Part shown: piece after piece, positions 1 to 8,448 of the stretch
Layout: every line of letters starts with the position of its first letter
Numbering within the stretch: the first letter of the stretch is position 1
Source of the DNA: Larkinella arboricola
GTDB lineage: Bacteria; Bacteroidota; Bacteroidia; Cytophagales; Spirosomataceae
Direction: 5' to 3'
Assembly (NCBI RefSeq): GCF_003259745.1
Contig: NZ_QLMC01000003.1
Coordinates: 744,001 to 808,000, forward strand
DNA: 64,000 nt
Notes under the pieces: generated by a model
Seen by the model: the letters and a program-made list of their open reading frames with translations, nothing else
Database searches by the model: none
Told to the model about the DNA's origin: nothing
Position numbers and translations under genes: made by a program

Positions 1-1511
1 AGCGGAAACATCGGCCGCTGAATCCGCTTGTACGGTAGCCGAAACAAATCCTGATCGACTCCGCCGGGGGTCAGGGCCATAATCCAACCCGCCTGCATAT
101 TGTACAGTTCGGGTTCGAGGTAGCCAATTTTCACGACCACAATATCGGCTTTCCGGGGTTCTAGTCCCAGCCGGGTAAAATCAGCCTCCTTGTGATACGG
201 TTTGCGTTTCTGGGTAACAATAATGTGGACGCTGCCCACTTTTACAACCACCTCTACCTCAGCATCCCTATCGCCCCTGACAATTGACTGAACCGTGCCT
301 TTGAGCGGAACCGGGGGCGCAAACCGGGCGTCTACCATCGCTCCCGCTTTACCTTCCACCTGCCCACCAACGCCAACGGCCATTGCTTTTTTCACCAGTT
401 CCGGGTCCGGAATAGACGCGTAGATCAGCGCAGGACCATCGGCCCGCTTGAACTCCGGACGAGCCAGAATCTGGGTGAGCGTCCAGGTAACATCACCCGC
501 TCCACCCGCCGTCGGGTTGTCACCCGTATCGCTGATAAAGAACGGATGTTTTGGGCTGGTCAGGGCCTGCGCCAGCGATTGTTCGAGCGTACCGGTCGGT
601 GCAACAAAGTCGAAGTTTGTGCGCACCTTCCAGAAATGCTGGGCCAGTTTCTCCGCCGATTGGGTTACCTTGGCTTTATCATCGCCCACCACCATAACCA
701 CGGCATGATTGCGCGGTTCGTCGGCCCAGGCGTAGCCAATCCAGATGGCCGCATCTACAATCCCTTCCTGTTTGTCGGCCAGAGGAGCCACCTGCTGATA
801 CAGACTCTTGCCCGGTTCAATCCGGGTGCTGGTTTTTTCGCCCGGCAGCAGAATCGGGACCGGAATCCAGGCTTTATAAGCGGGTTTGCCTTTGCCGCTT
901 TTTAGCCGCTCCAGCAGGTTGACCACGGCGCGTTCCTTGGTTTGCATGGCGTCTTCGTGGGGAGCCAGCCGGTAACACGTGATCAGATCGGTATTTTGGG
1001 CCAGTCGCCACGACACATTCCCGTGCAAATCCATCGACGTGGAAATGAGCGTTTTATAACCAACCACTTTCCGAATCCGGATCAGAAAATCACCTTCCGG
1101 ATCGTCGAGTCCCTGAACACTCATGGCACCGTGAATGTCAAAGTATAAACCGTCGTAGGGACCGTATTTCCTAAGCGTATCCAGCGTTTTATTGACCAGC
1201 GATTCGTAGGCTTCCCGCGTTACGGCCCCGCCCGGCAGCGACTTGCCCACCACGGCGGGTAGCCAGAACGCCTGTTTGCGCAGGGGCGATATGGGCATCA
1301 TGAACGGATAGGCGTTAAACACTTCCGGGCCGTAGCGGGCGTGGAAAGCCGGTTCGAGCGTAACGGCTGGCGAAAACGTACTGGATTCAATTCCTAAACC
1401 GGCAATGGCAATGCGTGGTAACGGCTTTTGAACGGCGTTCAGTGTCGATTGGGCATAACCTGAACAGGCAGTAAGAAACCAGGTGGCAAGACCTAAGAAG
1501 AGCTTTTTCAT
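1..1511 (-). CDS. M81 family metallopeptidase (MlrC-like), 3' end outside window
   Basis: The reverse-strand frame opens with ATG at 1511 and runs off the left edge after about 503 codons. The N-terminus (MKKLFLGLATWFLTACSG) is a lipoprotein signal with an LTAC lipobox, so the enzyme is probably a membrane-anchored periplasmic protein. The stretch IAIAGLGIESSTFSP near residue 35, the FDIHGAM motif with putative zinc ligands near residue 125, and SDTGDNPTAGGAGDVT near residue 335 match the MlrC/M81 family, named for the last enzyme of microcystin breakdown. Most family members act on unknown peptides or amides. M81 proteins are about 490-520 residues, so only a few residues are likely missing. 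The substrate cannot be read from sequence. Confidence 0.85.
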   Translation of the reverse strand, partial: MKKLFLGLATWFLTACSGYAQSTLNAVQKPLPRIAIAGLGIESSTFSPAVTLEPAFHARYGPEVFNAYPFMMPISPLRKQAFWLPAVVGKSLPGGAVTREAYESLVNKTLDTLRKYGPYDGLYFDIHGAMSVQGLDDPEGDFLIRIRKVVGYKTLISTSMDLHGNVSWRLAQNTDLITCYRLAPHEDAMQTKERAVVNLLERLKSGKGKPAYKAWIPVPILLPGEKTSTRIEPGKSLYQQVAPLADKQEGIVDAAIWIGYAWADEPRNHAVVMVVGDDKAKVTQSAEKLAQHFWKVRTNFDFVAPTGTLEQSLAQALTSPKHPFFISDTGDNPTAGGAGDVTWTLTQILARPEFKRADGPALIYASIPDPELVKKAMAVGVGGQVEGKAGAMVDARFAPPVPLKGTVQSIVRGDRDAEVEVVVKVGSVHIIVTQKRKPYHKEADFTRLGLEPRKADIVVVKIGYLEPELYNMQAGWIMALTPGGVDQDLFRLPYKRIQRPMFP

Positions 1512-1705
1512 GGCTACAATTTAAATTATTTTAAAGAGTAGACAAGGGTTTTCAGAGCGGCCCGGCAAAACCGTCTGCTAGATGCTAAAAATTCAGAATG
1601 TTGTCCAATTTGTGAGCCGATTGGTTGTTCTCTACACTAAGATTGTCGGAAACCTGTGTATATTTCTGCATTACGGGTTCTTTCTTGAACAGGCCACTCA
1701 CCGAC

Positions 1706-2281
1706 ATGCCAGAACGTTTAATCAACCACCTGACTAGATTCGTAAACGTACCCGACGAAGACCGCGCGACGATTTTGCGTTATTTTAGGCCCGTCACCCT
1801 GAACAAGAAAGAAAATCTGCTGGAAGAGGGGCAGGTGTGTCAAGCCAATTACTTTGTCCTGAAAGGCTGCCTGCGTATGTTTTTTGTGAATGAGAAAGGC
1901 GTCGAACATACCACGCAGTTTGCCATTGAAAACTGGTGGATGACGGACAACATGGCTTTCCAGCAGCAACGCCCCTCCGATTTTTACATTCAGGCCGTCG
2001 AAAAAACCGAGGTGCTGGCCATTAATTTCGAGTCACAGGAGCAGCTTTGCGCCCGGCTTCCCCAATTCGAACGGTATTTCCGGCTGGTTTATCAGAAAGC
2101 CTACGCTGCGGCTCAACTCCGGATTAAATACCTATACGACTTTTCGCGCGAGGAGCTTTACCACCACTTCAATGACCGGTATCCTGACTTCATCCAGCGC
2201 GTTCCGCAGTATCTGCTGGCGTCATTTCTGGGCTTTACACCCGAATACCTTAGTGAAATCAGGAAGAAAAAGCGTTCTTAA
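1706..2281 (+). CDS. Crp/Fnr family transcriptional regulator
   Basis: 191 residues from ATG 1706; an upstream in-frame start at 1625 would add 27 residues that do not resemble the family, so I chose 1706 (MPERLINHLTRF). Residues about 20-110 form a cyclic-nucleotide-binding-type beta barrel (LLEEGQVCQANYFVLKGCLRMFF). The C-terminus (VPQYLLASFLGFTPEYLSEIRKKK) is a helix-turn-helix. No cysteine cluster for an iron-sulfur centre is visible, so it is not a classical Fnr. The next gene, 65 bp downstream on the same strand, encodes an AhpD-like protein. In Bacteroidota such regulators commonly sit beside their target gene, so control of that gene is the likely role (inference). Confidence 0.88.
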   Translation: MPERLINHLTRFVNVPDEDRATILRYFRPVTLNKKENLLEEGQVCQANYFVLKGCLRMFFVNEKGVEHTTQFAIENWWMTDNMAFQQQRPSDFYIQAVEKTEVLAINFESQEQLCARLPQFERYFRLVYQKAYAAAQLRIKYLYDFSREELYHHFNDRYPDFIQRVPQYLLASFLGFTPEYLSEIRKKKRS

Positions 2282-2346
2282 ACCAGTTTAAGTTTTTCCG
2301 GCGAGCCGCTGTCTACTTTTATTCCACCATCAAAACAGCGTATACA

Positions 2347-2787
2347 ATGGAAAAGCGAATCAATGTTCAGTTCGTTGAGCCCCAGGCTTATAAAGCGATG
2401 CTGGGGTTAGAAGGGTATTTGCAAACCGCCCAACTCACCAAAACGCATAAACACCTGATTAAAATCCGGGCCTCCCAAATCAACGGGTGCGCTTTCTGCA
2501 TCGATATGCATACAAAGGAAGCCCTTAAAGACGGCGAAACCACACAGCGCATCTTTTTGCTGAACGCCTGGCGAGAAACCGACCTCTTTACCGAAGAGGA
2601 AAAAGCCATTCTGGCGCTGACGGAAGAAGTCACCCTTATTCATCAGGCCGGTGTACCGGATAGCGTCTATCAGCAAGCCGAAAAACTGTTTGACAGCCAC
2701 TACCTGGCGCAGATCATTATGGCCATTGTTACCATCAACGCCTGGAACCGGATTGCCATCAGTACGCGTCTGGAAGTGGGTAAATAA
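2347..2787 (+). CDS. Carboxymuconolactone decarboxylase family protein (AhpD-like)
   Basis: 146 residues. The motif CAFCIDMHTKEA near residues 50-60 holds the CxxC pair followed by His that characterises the AhpD peroxidase-type branch of the CMD family; the rest is helical, ending NAWNRIAISTRLEVGK. AhpD proteins reduce peroxides or partner proteins through the two cysteines, and many CMD proteins are annotated only by the fold. It follows the Crp/Fnr gene with a short gap and is probably controlled by it. A peroxidase or thiol-disulfide role is likely; a true carboxymuconolactone decarboxylase is unlikely because no aromatic catabolism genes are nearby. Confidence 0.9.
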   Translation: MEKRINVQFVEPQAYKAMLGLEGYLQTAQLTKTHKHLIKIRASQINGCAFCIDMHTKEALKDGETTQRIFLLNAWRETDLFTEEEKAILALTEEVTLIHQAGVPDSVYQQAEKLFDSHYLAQIIMAIVTINAWNRIAISTRLEVGK

Positions 2788-2805
2788 ACCCGAAGGGCCA
2801 TTTTA

Positions 2806-4455
2806 TCACTTGAAAACCGGCTTCCGGCGGAGAAAGACAAAACCGGCCTCTTCCCGAATAATCTCCAGATTCGGATTGTAACGGTACTGGTCGATGTTGA
2901 TGTTACGGGTTACGAAAAAAGTTGGTTTATCAACTGGCCCGTTCATCAGCCAATCTTCGCGGTAGCTGTTGGGGTTGGTCGGCGGTTGTTTCCGGAAATA
3001 GAACAGGTGGGCGTAACTTTTATACCCGATGGGTTCGATGTAGACATCCTGCCCCTGTTTGGCTTCGTAAAAGTCAATAACCGCTCCCTGCGTATACCGT
3101 TCTATTTTGGGAGCAATCGTCGGCAACACAAACCACAGCAGCAACGGTGTGGCCAGAAATAAACCCACGACGCTCCGGATGGGCTGCGTCCGCCGAAACC
3201 ACAGAATCGCAGCAATGGCCAGCCCATAAGCCGTTCCGATGATCCACTCCCACCCCGCCCACTCAACCGGCGCGGTCAGGTTAGCGGCTGCAAAACGGTC
3301 TTTGATGTGCGGAATAAGCTCAGCGGCATTCAGGCCCACCAGCGGTAAGGCGGCAATCAGCAGACCCAATACGCCACCGATAACGGCGATACCGACGGTC
3401 AGCCAGCGGTTCCAGTTTAACTGCCCCTTCAGATAGCCGTACAAAACCGTAGCGGCCAGGTACGAAACCGGAAACCAGGCCATCGACGAGTAATGAACAA
3501 TCTTGGTCTTGACGATGGAGAACAGAATCATGACCACCCAGAACAGAATGACCATCCAGCGCCGGAAGAAAACCGTTGCCTCGGCCTGGCCCTCGGTTGA
3601 ACTCGGAAAAAAACCGCGAATCGCCAGCAGCGACATGGGAAAACACCCCAGCAGGATGACCACAAAATGGTAGTAAAACGGCTGCTGATGCCCGGCGTCG
3701 GGCGTCGAGAAAAGGCGAATCTGGTAGCGAATAAATTCTTCGAAAAACCACCAGCCATTCTTGATCAGTTCCAGACCGAACCAGACGGAAGCCACCGCCA
3801 GCGCACAGGCGAAAAAGGTCAGGCCGTTCAGAAAACTCAGGATGGGCCGAAACCGCTGAAGTGCCCAATAGATCAGAAACGTCAGGCCGAGCAGCAAACC
3901 GCCCACCGGACCTTTGGTCAGCACCGCCAGCCCGACAAACAAGCCCGACAATACCGCCTGCCCGATTGCTTTAGAAGTGCCGTAAGCCGACACCGTCCGC
4001 GCCATAAACCAGACACTCAGGAAGATAAACAGATTAAACGTCGGGTCGATGATTCCGGTTTTGAAATAGAGGTGGGGCGTCAGGGAGCCGAAATAAGCCA
4101 GCGCCCACAGGAGCCCAAACCGTTCGTCGACGAGTTTTTTACCGATTGAATACAGCACCAGCAAGGTTGCGATGCCCACCACCGCGTTCGGAAAACGGGC
4201 GGCAAACTCGCCAATGCCGAATGCCTTCATCGCCAGCACCTGCAACCAGAAAAACAAAGGCGGTTTTTCCCAAAAAGGCTGAAAATTAATCTGAACCCGG
4301 GTGTAGTTGCCCGTCACCATCATTTCCCGCGCTGATTCCGCGAAGTTAATTTCGTCCCAATCGAACAGGTGAACGCGGCCCAGAAACGGGAAATAAAACA
4401 AGGCGCCGACCAGAATAATCAACAAGGGAATAAAGCGTGACGGAATTTGGGGCAT
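2806..4455 (-). CDS. Glycosyltransferase family 39 (ArnT/PMT-like) membrane protein
   Basis: 549 residues with about ten hydrophobic segments, the first at residues 10-28. The DEINFAESAREM motif in the first periplasmic loop (Asp-Glu near residue 35) and KPPLFFWLQ near residue 65 are the signature of GT-C transferases of the PMT/ArnT type. These use polyprenyl-phosphate-linked sugars to glycosylate lipid A or proteins on the outer face of the inner membrane. The C-terminal 130 residues are a soluble domain. No ArnA/B/C-type genes lie nearby, so the acceptor and sugar are unknown. The gene is convergent with the CMD gene (18-bp gap). A TACTTTTG motif (4482 to 4475) lies just upstream. Confidence 0.85.
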   Translation of the reverse strand: MPQIPSRFIPLLIILVGALFYFPFLGRVHLFDWDEINFAESAREMMVTGNYTRVQINFQPFWEKPPLFFWLQVLAMKAFGIGEFAARFPNAVVGIATLLVLYSIGKKLVDERFGLLWALAYFGSLTPHLYFKTGIIDPTFNLFIFLSVWFMARTVSAYGTSKAIGQAVLSGLFVGLAVLTKGPVGGLLLGLTFLIYWALQRFRPILSFLNGLTFFACALAVASVWFGLELIKNGWWFFEEFIRYQIRLFSTPDAGHQQPFYYHFVVILLGCFPMSLLAIRGFFPSSTEGQAEATVFFRRWMVILFWVVMILFSIVKTKIVHYSSMAWFPVSYLAATVLYGYLKGQLNWNRWLTVGIAVIGGVLGLLIAALPLVGLNAAELIPHIKDRFAAANLTAPVEWAGWEWIIGTAYGLAIAAILWFRRTQPIRSVVGLFLATPLLLWFVLPTIAPKIERYTQGAVIDFYEAKQGQDVYIEPIGYKSYAHLFYFRKQPPTNPNSYREDWLMNGPVDKPTFFVTRNINIDQYRYNPNLEIIREEAGFVFLRRKPVFK

Positions 4456-4474
4456 AGCGTTGGGATTGATTTCG

Positions 4475-4482
4475 CAAAAGTA
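4475..4482 (-). promoter_or_regulatory. Putative -7 motif TACTTTTG of the GT39 gene
   Basis: TACTTTTG on the reverse strand fits the Bacteroidota sigma consensus TAnnTTTG and lies about 20 bases before the ATG at 4455. No clear TTG -33 element is seen at the expected distance. Confidence 0.35.
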
Positions 4483-4515
4483 CGGAAACTCCCCGTTCGG
4501 TAGTGCGGCAGCGTG

Positions 4516-4523
4516 TATCTTTG
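4516..4523 (+). promoter_or_regulatory. Putative -7 motif TATCTTTG of the Mog/MoaB gene
   Basis: TATCTTTG matches TAnnTTTG exactly and lies 28 bases before the chosen ATG at 4552. This supports that start over an upstream in-frame ATG at 4513, which would sit before the motif. The -33 box is not clear. Confidence 0.5.
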
Positions 4524-4551
4524 CGGCTTCATCTTACCAAGGCTTCTTCTG

Positions 4552-5088
<537 letters not shown>

Positions 5089-5089
5089 T

Positions 5090-6376
5090 TTATAATTGAT
5101 TGCCGAGGCCGTCCAGTTGGTCCTCGATCCAGTCCATTCCCCGGCCCAGCAGCGCCTGCATAAGACAAACGCGGTTGTCGAAATCCTCGTTGCCGGTTTC
5201 CTCGTTGTTCATAAAATCGCGGACCAGCCGGGCATTCTCGTTCACCTGCAAATTCGTTACAATATCGTCGCCGTCGGTGCGGTATTCGGCAAAGGCCGGG
5301 AGTTCAGAGTCGAAATGCTGATAGAAAAGATGCCCGCGGGCCGTCCGGACGGCGCACAAAATACCGCTGCCCCGGCTGGTTGAAGGGGCCAGACTGCCTT
5401 CCAGTCCCTTTTTCAGAACAATAACGGCATCAAAACCGGCCATGAGCGCCAGTTCCGCCATTTTTATCTGAGACTTTACCTGAAAAACGGAGGTGACCAG
5501 AATGCGGGCGCTGCACGGATTCAGGATTCGTTCGAGCGTCGACAGGAACGGGCGTTTCAGGATAACCCGACGGCGATCAACCCAGCGATTCAGGGCGGGC
5601 GAGAGTGCTTTCTGATCGAGCACCCAGCCAAACGGTTCCGGTGGCGTATTGATTTCGTGGTTACTCTGCAACATCTGACACCCCAGATACAGATAAAGAT
5701 CGTGGGCGTTGAGTGTATATTTCGGGCCCGGCGTTCGGCCCACGACCGACAGGGCACCGTAGCCGCGCTGTTCGAAAAAATGGGCCAGCAGGGGGGTAAT
5801 CAGGTACGTATGTTCAACCCCGTCGAACGGTTCGGCAATCTGCACCAGCGGCCGGTCCATACAGCTTAACTGCCGAAAACCGGGTGTAATGGTTTCCATG
5901 GCGGCATTGTACAGCCCCCTATATTCGTCGTTGGTTTCGTTTCGTACGCGCAAAATGCTGGTCGCCATGCCTTTGAACGTCTCACAATCATCGTTCAGAA
6001 ACAGGAAGTTGCCCAACTGATGCGCTTCGCTCGAACGGAGCATGTGGCCTTTCAGGAGCTTTGTAGCAATCGGGAACAGACTGGTGGGTAAATCAGGACA
6101 AACTTTATTGATGAAAAAGGCGGGATTCAGAAAAGCATCTTTCCCAAAAATCAGTTCCAGTGACCGTTCTTCCGGGGTAGGGCCTTTCGCCAGCAGAGCC
6201 CCCAAAAAAGCCCCTTTCTGCAAAGGATCGGCCTGATCCGACAGCAGAATCTGGCGGCATTCTTCCACCAGAGCGGGCGGTAGCGGACGGCTATTTTGCT
6301 TACCGATTCCGATATGCTGAATACCCCGCCCCAGCGCAGTTGCGGTAGGATCGGCGAGGGATTGCGGTTGATACAT
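5090..6376 (-). CDS. TrpD2/YbiB-like glycosyltransferase family 3 protein
   Basis: 428 residues from ATG 6376 (MYQPQSLADPTAT); the open frame continues to a TTG at 6382. The N-terminal helical part (LGRGIQHIGIGKQNSRPL...QKGAFLGALLAKGPT) and the GRTPGPKYTLNAHDLY stretch resemble the anthranilate phosphoribosyltransferase fold in its TrpD2/YbiB branch. I do not see the PRPP-binding GTGGD motif of true TrpD, and no tryptophan genes are nearby. E. coli YbiB is reported as a DNA-binding, LexA-regulated TrpD relative, not a tryptophan enzyme. The C-terminal 130 residues lack clear resemblance to TrpD. It is convergent with mog, with 1 base between stops. Function unknown. Confidence 0.65.
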   Translation of the reverse strand: MYQPQSLADPTATALGRGIQHIGIGKQNSRPLPPALVEECRQILLSDQADPLQKGAFLGALLAKGPTPEERSLELIFGKDAFLNPAFFINKVCPDLPTSLFPIATKLLKGHMLRSSEAHQLGNFLFLNDDCETFKGMATSILRVRNETNDEYRGLYNAAMETITPGFRQLSCMDRPLVQIAEPFDGVEHTYLITPLLAHFFEQRGYGALSVVGRTPGPKYTLNAHDLYLYLGCQMLQSNHEINTPPEPFGWVLDQKALSPALNRWVDRRRVILKRPFLSTLERILNPCSARILVTSVFQVKSQIKMAELALMAGFDAVIVLKKGLEGSLAPSTSRGSGILCAVRTARGHLFYQHFDSELPAFAEYRTDGDDIVTNLQVNENARLVRDFMNNEETGNEDFDNRVCLMQALLGRGMDWIEDQLDGLGNQL

Positions 6377-6670
6377 AAGCAATGGTCACCTTGGAATTAC
6401 AGCCGAATTTATAAAAAGAGCGATAGCTTACCGAAAAACCTTATAATATTTAAGCAGTATTTTCAATAAATACCAATTATTTATTGGCATATAACTATTC
6501 TATCAATTTATTTTTTTGAAAAAAGTATATTTCACAAAATTACCGGCTATAATTACAAGACGCGTTAAAATAGGGTTAATAAGATAAACGTAATTCGTAG
6601 GTGAAAGGCCGTCTATCCGACTATTTACCGCTCCTATGTAATTATTTTAAGAAAAAATAAGAATAGGGTT
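6377..6670. other. AT-rich intergenic region, no gene seen
   Basis: About 290 bases between the start of the TrpD2-like gene and the end of the PAP2 gene. It is clearly richer in A and T than its surroundings (runs of ATTTATTTTTTTGAAAAAAG type). I find no ORF, tRNA or convincing hairpin. It presumably carries the promoter of the TrpD2-like gene. Confidence 0.6.
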
Positions 6671-7327
6671 TCAGGAACGCCGAAACCGGATACGTCGGCT
6701 ATGCCAGGTTTTCGGGTGCTGGTCCCAATACCGGCTTAGAAGCAAAAAGACGACAACCGATGAAACCGTCCCGATGATGGAGCCCACGTAGACATCTTCG
6801 ACAAAGTGCTGGAAGAGATAGACCCGCGAATAAGCGGTGATGATGGCCATCAAAGCCCAGAACCAACCCCGGCTTTTCCGTTCATCGAGTAGAGCCAGCA
6901 GACAGAAAATGGCAAAAGCCGTGGTAGAATGCCCCGATGGAAAACTGTTGTAGCTATGAATATCAAGCCCTTCGATGACCCGGTATTGCCAGTCCGAATG
7001 CTCAAAATACTTCAACGGCCGCAGGGAACCCGCAAAAACCAGCTGTTTCAGCACCCGGACGATGGCGGTAGAAAGCAGAAAGGAGGCAGCCCCCATCAGC
7101 GCAAAGCGAAACGAGCAGAACGCCAGCGCCACGGTAACGATGACGGCAAAGGCTCCATCGCCCAGATACGTCACATTGCGGAAGAACACATCGGCACTGG
7201 GTGTGTGGTGGGCATTGACCCATTGCATCAGCTCCGTCTTGCTGTAAGTCAGCATCCCTATACTGACGAGAATAAAGGCACTCAGATAAACGAAAAAAAA
7301 CGAGCGGTTTCGGGCAAGTATATTCAT
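6671..7327 (-). CDS. PAP2 family phosphatase, membrane bound
   Basis: 218 residues from ATG 7327 (MNILARNRSFFFVYL); a TTG three codons upstream is the longest frame but less likely. Five to six transmembrane segments. The three phosphatase motifs are visible: KQLVFAGSLRP near residue 90 (spacing slightly longer than canonical), FPSGHSTTAF near residue 135, and SRVYLFQHFVEDVYVG near residue 170, giving the catalytic His pair and Asp. PAP2 enzymes dephosphorylate undecaprenyl pyrophosphate or phosphatidate derivatives at the membrane. A TAATTTTG motif (7341 to 7334) sits just upstream. Confidence 0.88.
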   Translation of the reverse strand: MNILARNRSFFFVYLSAFILVSIGMLTYSKTELMQWVNAHHTPSADVFFRNVTYLGDGAFAVIVTVALAFCSFRFALMGAASFLLSTAIVRVLKQLVFAGSLRPLKYFEHSDWQYRVIEGLDIHSYNSFPSGHSTTAFAIFCLLALLDERKSRGWFWALMAIITAYSRVYLFQHFVEDVYVGSIIGTVSSVVVFLLLSRYWDQHPKTWHSRRIRFRRS

Positions 7328-7412
7328 AGGGTACAAAATTAAAAAGCAGACAAATTAAAGCGCAGTAGGCTGTAAATTACCTGCTAATCTTTTATGGTTC
7401 AGAAATAGTTTG

Positions 7413-7420
7413 TAACTTTG
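7413..7420 (+). promoter_or_regulatory. Putative -7 motif TAACTTTG of the DUF177-rpmF-plsX-fabH block
   Basis: TAACTTTG matches TAnnTTTG and lies 20 bases before the GTG start at 7441. It is the best promoter candidate for the forward block that follows. The -33 position reads TTTTATGG rather than TTG. Confidence 0.45.
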
Positions 7421-7440
7421 CGGACTATTTTGAGAAGAGC

Positions 7441-7992
7441 GTGAAGGAGCTGCAAAAATACGACATCCAAATCAGTAGCCTGGAAAACAAATCGTACGAG
7501 TTTGACTTTGAATCCGGCGATGCGTTTTTTGAGGCTTTGGAACAGGAGCTAATTCAGCACGGATCATTCAAGACGCACCTGGTTTTAACCAAGTCGTCGT
7601 CCATGATTCTGTTGAATTTCCATATCCACGGTACGGTGGAATTGATTTGCGACCGGAGTCTGGACTCTTTCGATGAGCCGCTCGATATTCAGGAGCAATT
7701 ATTCCTGAAATATGCCGACCACGCGGAAGAGCTGACTGACGAAATTGAGTTGATCCTGTGGGATACGCAGCAAATCAACATTGCACGGTACCTGTTTGAT
7801 TTTATCGTGCTGTCATTGCCGATGAAAAAATTGCATCCTCGTTTTCGTGAAGAAGAAGCCAACGAGGATGAAGAGCAGGAGGGTAAGGTGGTATACCGTT
7901 CGGAGCCGTCGGCCGAAAATCCGGATGACGAAACCAGCGAACCGCCCATTGATCCCCGTTGGGAAGCATTACGAAAACTGAATAATAATTAA
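7441..7992 (+). CDS. YceD/DUF177 family protein
   Basis: 183 residues starting with GTG at 7441 (reads VKELQKYDIQISSLENKSYEF, Met in vivo). DUF177/YceD proteins lie upstream of rpmF in most bacteria and the plant relative is needed for 23S rRNA accumulation. The middle contains HGTVELICDRSLD, where family members often have a CxxCL-type motif; only one cysteine is left here. The C-terminal 40 residues are very acidic (EEEANEDEEQEGKV) and probably disordered. It is first in a block with rpmF 80 bp downstream, the classic arrangement. The GTG start is supported by the -7 motif 20 bases upstream. Confidence 0.85.
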   Translation: MKELQKYDIQISSLENKSYEFDFESGDAFFEALEQELIQHGSFKTHLVLTKSSSMILLNFHIHGTVELICDRSLDSFDEPLDIQEQLFLKYADHAEELTDEIELILWDTQQINIARYLFDFIVLSLPMKKLHPRFREEEANEDEEQEGKVVYRSEPSAENPDDETSEPPIDPRWEALRKLNNN

Positions 7993-8072
7993 TTCCATTT
8001 GTTATCGCTTCCGGGCCAATCCGGCAACCGGAGAAATGACAAGATTAGACTGACAATTGATCCAATAAAGTT

Positions 8073-8267
8073 ATGGCACATCCCAAACGCAGACACTCTA
8101 GCACCCGTCGGGACAAGCGTAGATCACACGATAAACTGACCGCGAAGGCACTGTCTTTTGACGCAACAACGGGCGAAATCCACGTTCGTCACCAAGCACA
8201 CGTATTTGAAGGTAACCTGTATTACAAGGGTAAGATGGTTATCGAAAATTACGCACCAACGGCCTAA
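8073..8267 (+). CDS. rpmF: 50S ribosomal protein L32
   Basis: 64 residues beginning MAHPKRRHSSTRRDKRRSHDKL, the standard L32 N-terminus. The usual zinc-binding cysteines are absent (HQAHVFEGNLYYKGKMV in the C-terminal half), as in zinc-independent L32. It binds 23S rRNA in the large subunit. It sits between DUF177 and plsX, the arrangement seen in many bacteria where ribosome and fatty-acid genes are linked. A short C/G-rich hairpin with a T run follows the stop. Confidence 0.97.
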   Translation: MAHPKRRHSSTRRDKRRSHDKLTAKALSFDATTGEIHVRHQAHVFEGNLYYKGKMVIENYAPTA

Positions 8268-8279
8268 CGGTTTATCCCT

Positions 8280-8296
8280 CCCCTGTAGGGGCTTTT
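8280..8296 (+). terminator. Short hairpin after rpmF
   Basis: CCCC-TGTA-GGGG at 8280-8291 followed by CTTTTT. It is a small rho-independent-type structure 13 bases after the rpmF stop. It could terminate part of the transcripts before plsX. Confidence 0.5.
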
Positions 8297-8337
8297 TCCA
8301 GCATATCGAAAACTTCTATCAGGAGGTTGGGGTTAAC

Positions 8338-8386
8338 AAGTATTTCACAGGAATCTGCACCGGATGAACGTGAAATACTTTTTTAT
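8338..8386 (+). terminator. Hairpin with T run upstream of plsX (terminator or attenuator)
   Basis: Perfect 11-bp arms AAGTATTTCAC (8338-8348) and GTGAAATACTT (8370-8380), with a 21-base loop, followed at once by TTTTATT. It lies 62 bases before the plsX ATG. Together with the hairpin at 8280 this suggests that plsX to accC transcription is partly separated from DUF177-rpmF, either by termination or by regulated readthrough. Confidence 0.6.
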
Positions 8387-8448
8387 TGCCGGGCAACTAG
8401 TATTTTTACACGTTTGTTTTCCAATTCAGCGCACCCAAACCTGGTTCA

